This document shows, one piece after another, positions 58,501 through 64,000 of a stretch of DNA of 64,000 nt (positions within the stretch are counted from its first letter, which is position 1; each line of letters opens with the position of its first letter). A program made the position numbers and the translations under genes. This DNA comes from Balanoglossus misakiensis (lineage: Eukaryota; Hemichordata). The stretch lies in contig CM082579.2 in NCBI GenBank assembly GCA_040954595.2, positions 14,260,001-14,324,000 of the forward strand, read 5' to 3'. Below the pieces are notes generated by a model. It saw only the letters and a program-made list of their open reading frames with translations. It searched no databases and had not been told where the DNA came from.

Positions 58501-61500
58501 TTCGTCGATTTTTGAAAAAAATCATGGGGGAAAATCATGAAAAAATGACAAATTTTGAAAAAAAAAACTGGTGAAAATCATCAAAAAATGACACATTTAC
58601 GACTTTGCAAAATCTCAAAATTTCGTCCATTTTTGAAAAAAAATCATGGGTGAAAATCATCAAAAAATGACAAATTTTCGTCTTTGCAAAATCTCAAAAT
58701 TTCGTCCATTTTTGAAAAAAAATCATGGGTAAAAATCATCAAAAATGACAAATTTTCGTCTTTGCAAAATCTCAAACTTTCGTCCATTTTTAAAAAACAA
58801 TCATGGGGGAAAATCATCAAAAAGTGACAAATTTTCGATTTTGCAAAATCTCAAAATTTCGTCGATTTTTGAAAAAAAATGGGTGAAAATCATCAAAAAA
58901 TGACACATTTTGAAAAAAAAAAACGGGTGAAAATCATCAAAAAATGACACATTTTCCTCTGCAAAATCTCAAAATTTCGTCGATTTTTGAAAAAAAAATC
59001 ATGGGTAAAAATCATCAAAAAATGACAAATTTTGAAAAAAAAACGGGTGAAAATCATCAAAAAATGACACATTTTCGACTTTGCAAAATCTCAAAATTTC
59101 GTCAATTTTTGAAAAAAAATCATGGGTGAAAATCATCAAAAAATGACAAATTTTCGTCTTTGCAAAATCTCAAAATTTCGTCCATTTCTGAAAAAAAATT
59201 ATGGGTAAAAATCATCAAAAATGACAAATTTTCATCTTTGCAAAATCTCAAATTTTCGTCGATTTTTGAAAAAAAATCATGGTTGAAAATCATCAAAAAA
59301 TGACAAAATTTTCGACTTTGCAAAATCTCAAAATTTGGTCGATTTTTGAAAAAAATCATGGGGGAAAATCATGAAAAAATGACAAATTCTCCTCTTTGCA
59401 AAATCTCAAAATTTCGTCGATTTTTGAAAAAAAATCATGGGTGAAAATCATCAAAAAATGACAAATTTTCGTCTTTGCAAAATCTCAAAATTTCGTCCAT
59501 TTTTGAAAAAAATCACTGGTGAAAATCATCAAAAAATGACAAATTTTCGACTTTGCAAAATCTCAACATTTCGTCAATTTTTGAAAAAAATCATGGGGGA
59601 AAATCATGAAAAAATGACAAATTTTCCTCTTTGCAAAATCTCAAAATTTCGTCGATTTTTGAAAAAAAATCATTGGTGAAAATCATCAAAAAATGACAAA
59701 TTTTCCTCTTTGCAAAATCTCAAAATTTCGTCGATTTTTGAAAAAAAATCATGGTTAAAAATCATCAAAAAATGACAAAATTTTCGACTTTGTAAAATCA
59801 CAAAATTTCGTCGATTTTGAAAAAAATCATAGGTTCGTCGATTTTTAAAAAAAAAACATGGGTGAAAATCATCAAAAAATGACAAATTTTGAAAAAAAAA
59901 CGGGTGAAAATCATCAAAAAATGACACATTTTCCTCTGCAAAATCTCAAAATTTCGTCGTTTTTTGAAAAAAAATCATTGGTGAAAATCATCAAAAAATG
60001 ACAAATTTTCGTCTTTGCAAAATCTCAAAATTTCGTCCATTTTTGAAAAAAAATCATGGGTAAAAATCATCAAAAATGACAAATTTTCGTCTTTGCAAAA
60101 TCTCAAATTTTCGTCGATTTTTGAAAAAAATCATGGGGGAAAATCATGAAAAAATGACAAATTTTCCTATTTGCAAAATCTCAAAATTTCGTCGATTTTT
60201 GAAAAAAATCATGGGTGAAAATCATGAAAAAATGACAAATTTTCCTCTTTGCAAAATCTCAAAATTTCGTCGTTTTTTGAAAAAAAATCATGGGTGAAAA
60301 TCATCAAAAAATGACAAATTTTCGTCTTTGCAAAATCTCAAAATTTCGTCCATTTTAGAAAAAAAATCATGGGTAAAAATCATCGAAAATGACAAATTTT
60401 CGTCTTTGCAAAATCTCAAATTTTCGTCGATTTTTGAAAAAAATCATGGGGGAAAATCATGAAAAAATGACAAATTTTGAAAAAAAAAAATGGTGAAAAT
60501 CATCAAAAAATGACACATTTACGACTTTGCAAAATCTCAAAATTTCGTCGATTTTTGAAAAAAAATCATGGGTGAAAATCATCAAAAAATGTCAAATTTT
60601 CGTCTTTGCAAAATCTCAAAATTTCGTCCATTTTTGAAAAAAAATCATGGGTAAAAATCATCAAAAATGACAAATTTTCCTCTTTGCAAAATCTCAAAAT
60701 TTCGTCGATTTTTGAAAAAAAATCATGGGTGAAAATCATCAAAAAATGACAAATTTTCGTCTTTGCAAAATCTCAAAATTTCGTCGATTTTTGAAAAAAA
60801 ATCATGGTTAAAAATCATCAAAAAATGACAAAATTTTCGACTTTGTAAAATCACAAAATTTCGTCGATTTTGAAAAAAATCATAGGTTCGTCGATTTTTA
60901 AAAAAAAAACATGGGTGAAAATCATCAAAAAATGACAAATTTTGAAAAAAAAAACGGGTGAAAATCATGAAAAAATGACAAATTTTCCTCTTTGCAAAAT
61001 CTCAAAATTTCGTCGTTTTTTGAAAAAAAATCATTGGTGAAAATCATCAAAAAATGACAAATTTTCGTCTTTGCAAAATCTCAAAATTTCGTCCATTTTT
61101 GAAAAAAAATCATGGGTAAAAATCATCAAAAATGACAAATTTTCGTCTTTGCAAAATCTCAAATTTTCGTCGATTTTTGAAAAAAATCATGGGGGAAAAT
61201 CATGAAAAAATGACAAATTTTCCTCTTTGCAAAATCTCAAAATTTCGTCGATTTTTGAAAAAAATCATGGGTGAAAATCATGAAAAAATGACAAATTTTC
61301 CTCTTTGCAAAATCTCAAAATTTCGTCGTTTTTTGAAAAAAAATCATGGGTGAAAATCATCAAAAAATGACAAATTTTCGTCTTTGCAAAATCTCAAAAT
61401 TTCGTCCATTTTAGAAAAAAAATCATGGGTAAAAATCATCGAAAATGACAAATTTTCGTCTTTGCAAAATCTCAAATTTTCGTCGATTTTTGAAAAAAAT

Positions 61501-64000
61501 CATGGGGGAAAATCATGAAAAAATGACAAGTTTTGAAAAAAAAAACTGGTGAAAATCATCAAAAAATGACACATTTACGACTTTGCAAAATCTCAAAATT
61601 TCGTCGATTTTTGAAAAAAAATCATGGGTGAAAATCATCAAAAAATGACAAATTTTCGTCTTTGCAAAATCTCAAAATTTCGTCCATTTTTGAAAAAAAA
61701 TCATGGGTAAAAATCATCAAAAATGACAAATTTTCGTCTTTGCAAAATCTCAAATTTTCGTCGATTTTTGAAAAAAAATCATGGTTGAAAATCATCAAAA
61801 AATGACAACATTTTCGACTTTGTAAAATCACAAAATTTCGTCGATTTTTGAAAAAAATCATGGGGGAAAATCATGAAAAAATGACAAATTTTCCTCTTTG
61901 CAAAATCTCAAAATTTCGTCCATTTTTGAAAAAAAATCATGGGTAAAAATCATCAAAAATGACAAATTTTCGTCTTTGCAAAATCTCAAATTTTCGTCGA
62001 TTTTTGAAAAAAATCATGGGGGAAAATCATGAAAAAATGACAAATTTTGAAAAAAAAAAACTGGTGAAAATCATCAAAAAATGACACATTTACGACTTTG
62101 CAAAATCTCAAAATTTCGTCGATTTTGAAAAAAAATCATGGGTGAAAATCATCAAAAAATGACAAATTTTCGTCTTTGCAAAATCTCAAAATTTCGTCCA
62201 TTTTTGAAAAAAAATCATGGGTAAAAATCATCAAAAATGACAAATTTTCGTCTTTGCAAAATCTCAAATTTTCGTCGATTTTTGAAAAAAAATCATGGTT
62301 GAAAATCATCAAAAAATGACAAAATTTTCGACTTTGTAAAATCACAAAATTTCGTCGATTTTTGAAAAAAATCATGGGGGAAAATCATGAAAAAATGACA
62401 AATTTTCCTCTTTGCAAAATCTCAAAATTTCGTCGATTTTTGAAAAAAAATCATGGGTGAAAATCATCAAAAAATGACAAATTTTCGTCTTTGCAAAATC
62501 TCAAAATTTCGTCCATTTTTGAAAAAAAATCATGGGTAAAAATCATCAAAAATGACAAATTTTCGTCTTTGCAAAATCTCAAATTTTCGTCGATTTTTGA
62601 AAAAAAATCATGGTTGAAAATCATCAAAAAATGACAAAATTTTCGACTTTGTAAAATCACAAAATTTCGTCGATTTTTGAAAAAAATCATGGGGGAAAAT
62701 CATGAAAAAATGACAAATTTTCCTCTTTGCAAAATCTCAAAATTTCGTCGATTTTTGAAAAAAAATCATGGGTGAAAATCATCAAAAATGACAAATTTTC
62801 GTCTTTGCAAAATCTCAAATTTTCGTCGATTTTTGAAAAAAAATCATGGTTGAAAATCATCAAAAAATGACAAAATTTTCGACTTTGTAAAATCACAAAA
62901 TTTCGTCGATTTTGAAAAAAATCATAGGTTCGTCGATTTTTTAAAAAAAAAACATGGGTGAAAATCATCAAAAAATGACAAATTTTGAAAAAAAAACGGG
63001 TGAAAATCATCAAAAAATGACACATTTTCGTCGACTTTGCAAAATCTCAAAATTTCGTCGATTTTTGAAAAAAATCATGGGGGAAAATCATGAAAAAATG
63101 ACAAATTTTCCTCTTTGCAAAATCTCAAAATTTCGTCGATTTTTAAAAAAAGACATGGGTGAAAATCATCAAAAAATAACCAATTTTCGACTTTGCAAAA
63201 CCTCAAAATTTCGTCCATTTTTGAAAAAAAATCATGGGTAAAAATCATCAAAAAATGACAAATTTTGAAAAAAAAACGGGTGAAAATCATCAAAAAATGA
63301 CACATTTTCGACTTTGCAAAATCTCAAAATTTCGTCAATTTTTGAAAAAAAATCATGGGTGAAAATCATCAAAAAATGACAAATTTTCGTCTTTGCAAAA
63401 TCTCAAAATTTCGTCCATTTCTGAAAAAAAATTATGGGTAAAAATCATCAAAAATGACAAATTTTCATCTTTGCAAAATCTCAAATTTTCGTCGATTTTT
63501 GAAAAAAAATCATGGTTGAAAATCATCAAAAAATGACAAAATTTTCGACTTTGCAAAATCTCAAAATTTGGTCGATTTTTGAAAAAAATCATGGGGGAAA
63601 ATCATGAAAAAATTACAAATTCTCCTCTTTGCAAAATCTCAAAATTTCGTCGATTTTTGAAAAAAAATCATGGGTGAAAATCATCAAAAAATGACAAATT
63701 TTCGTCTTTGCAAAATCTCAAAATTTCGTCCATTTTTGAAAAAAATCACTGGTGAAAATCATCAAAAAATGACAAATTTTCGACTTTGCAAAATCTCAAC
63801 ATTTCGTCAATTTTTGAAAAAAATCATGGGGGAAAATCATGAAAAAATGACAAATTTTCCTCTTTGCAAAATCTCAAAATTTCGTCGATTTTTGAAAAAA
63901 AATCATTGGTGAAAATCATCAAAAAATGACAAATTTTCCTCTTTGCAAAATCTCAAAATTTCGTCGATTTTTGAAAAAAAATCATGGTTAAAAATCATCA
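34599..64000 (+). repeat. Main AT-rich satellite array, + orientation, with higher-order repeats
   Basis: Hundreds of ~78-79-bp monomers run to the window end. The consensus order is 'atcatgggtgaaaatcatca', 'aaaaatgacaaattttcg(a/t)c', 'tttgcaaaatctcaaaattt', 'cgtc(g/c)atttttgaaaaaa'. Variants differ by 'cgac', 'cgtc' or 'cctc' after 'tttt', by 'tcgat' against 'tccat', and by 'gggtgaaa', 'gggtaaaa', 'gggggaaaa' or 'ggttgaaaa'. A shortened monomer ('gacaaattttgaaaaaaa' then 'acgggtg') recurs at intervals. Blocks of variants repeat at fixed offsets: 1,529 bp (39.9-40.9 to 41.4-42.4 kb), 2,254 bp (55.0-55.9 to 57.3-58.1 kb), 4,233 bp (59.1-59.7 to 63.4-63.9 kb) and 7,708 bp (38.1-38.9 to 45.8-46.6 kb). 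The first ~2 kb copies 29.76-32.1 kb. No gene or non-satellite insertion was seen after 36.7 kb. Confidence 0.95.

Noticed and set aside
24868-64000. Dozens of open frames of 60-156 codons on both strands of the satellite, with repeating peptides such as 'MGENHQKMTNFRLCKISKF'
   Set aside because: They follow from a 78-bp period (26 codons) that lacks stops in several frames on both strands. Frames break wherever a poly(A) run changes length. No start context, splice signal or selection is visible.
24868-64000. CRISPR-like array of regular repeats
   Set aside because: Repeats are contiguous with no unique spacers, monomers vary gradually, and the window is clearly eukaryotic.
24868-64000. CENP-B box in the satellite monomer
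   Set aside because: The monomer has TTTCGTCGAT-type segments but no match to the NTTCGNNNNANNCGGGN core.

Overview
The window is AT-rich eukaryotic DNA built almost entirely of mobile elements and tandem repeats. I recognise no host gene. The best clue to the organism is a Ty3/gypsy-class retrotransposon whose integrase lies upstream of its reverse transcriptase. That order defines the Gmr1-like group, which is described from deuterostomes. With the tRNA-derived SINE, the palindromic MITEs and the long AT-rich satellite, it suggests a marine invertebrate deuterostome (echinoderm, hemichordate or cephalochordate). The species cannot be fixed from the sequence.

Layout. Positions 1-5.1 kb hold degenerate tandem and dispersed repeats, a tRNA-Met-like SINE and a 343-bp foldback element. 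A ~1.96-kb repeat at 5.1-7.06 kb recurs as a direct copy at 21.9-23.9 kb. Between the two copies lies a 3'-truncated Gmr1-like element: putative 5' LTR, tRNA-Pro-type primer binding site, then one long frame coding a SCAN-like capsid, CCHC knuckle, DSG protease, integrase and reverse transcriptase. Its RT is broken by two frameshifts and has lost one catalytic aspartate. A 5,499-bp CACTA-like DNA transposon (10,682-16,180) is inserted in the integrase coding region with a 3-bp target duplication. It carries two convergent genes: an unrecognised 216-residue protein on the + strand, and on the - strand a spliced gene for a ~894-residue transposase whose motif layout resembles the RAG1/Transib/CMC class. 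Its two ends share an RSS-like bipartite design.

From 18.2 to 21.9 kb there is a ~105-bp tandem repeat with CCAAT motifs, a 928-bp terminal-inverted-repeat element with a perfect 9-bp target duplication, a 211-bp MITE ending in TA, and several long hairpins.

From 24.87 kb to the end the window is mainly one AT-rich satellite with a ~78-79-bp monomer. It is interrupted by two further copies of the non-satellite block from 23.2-24.9 kb. The satellite reverses orientation at ~29.76 and ~34.60 kb, at hairpin-forming junctions. Two successive tandem duplications (units ~3.29 and ~4.84 kb) explain the 23-36.7 kb stretch. The last 29 kb is a + oriented array with higher-order repeats of about 1.06, 1.53, 2.2, 4.2 and 7.7 kb. 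The many open frames inside it follow from the 78-bp (26-codon) period and are not treated as genes.
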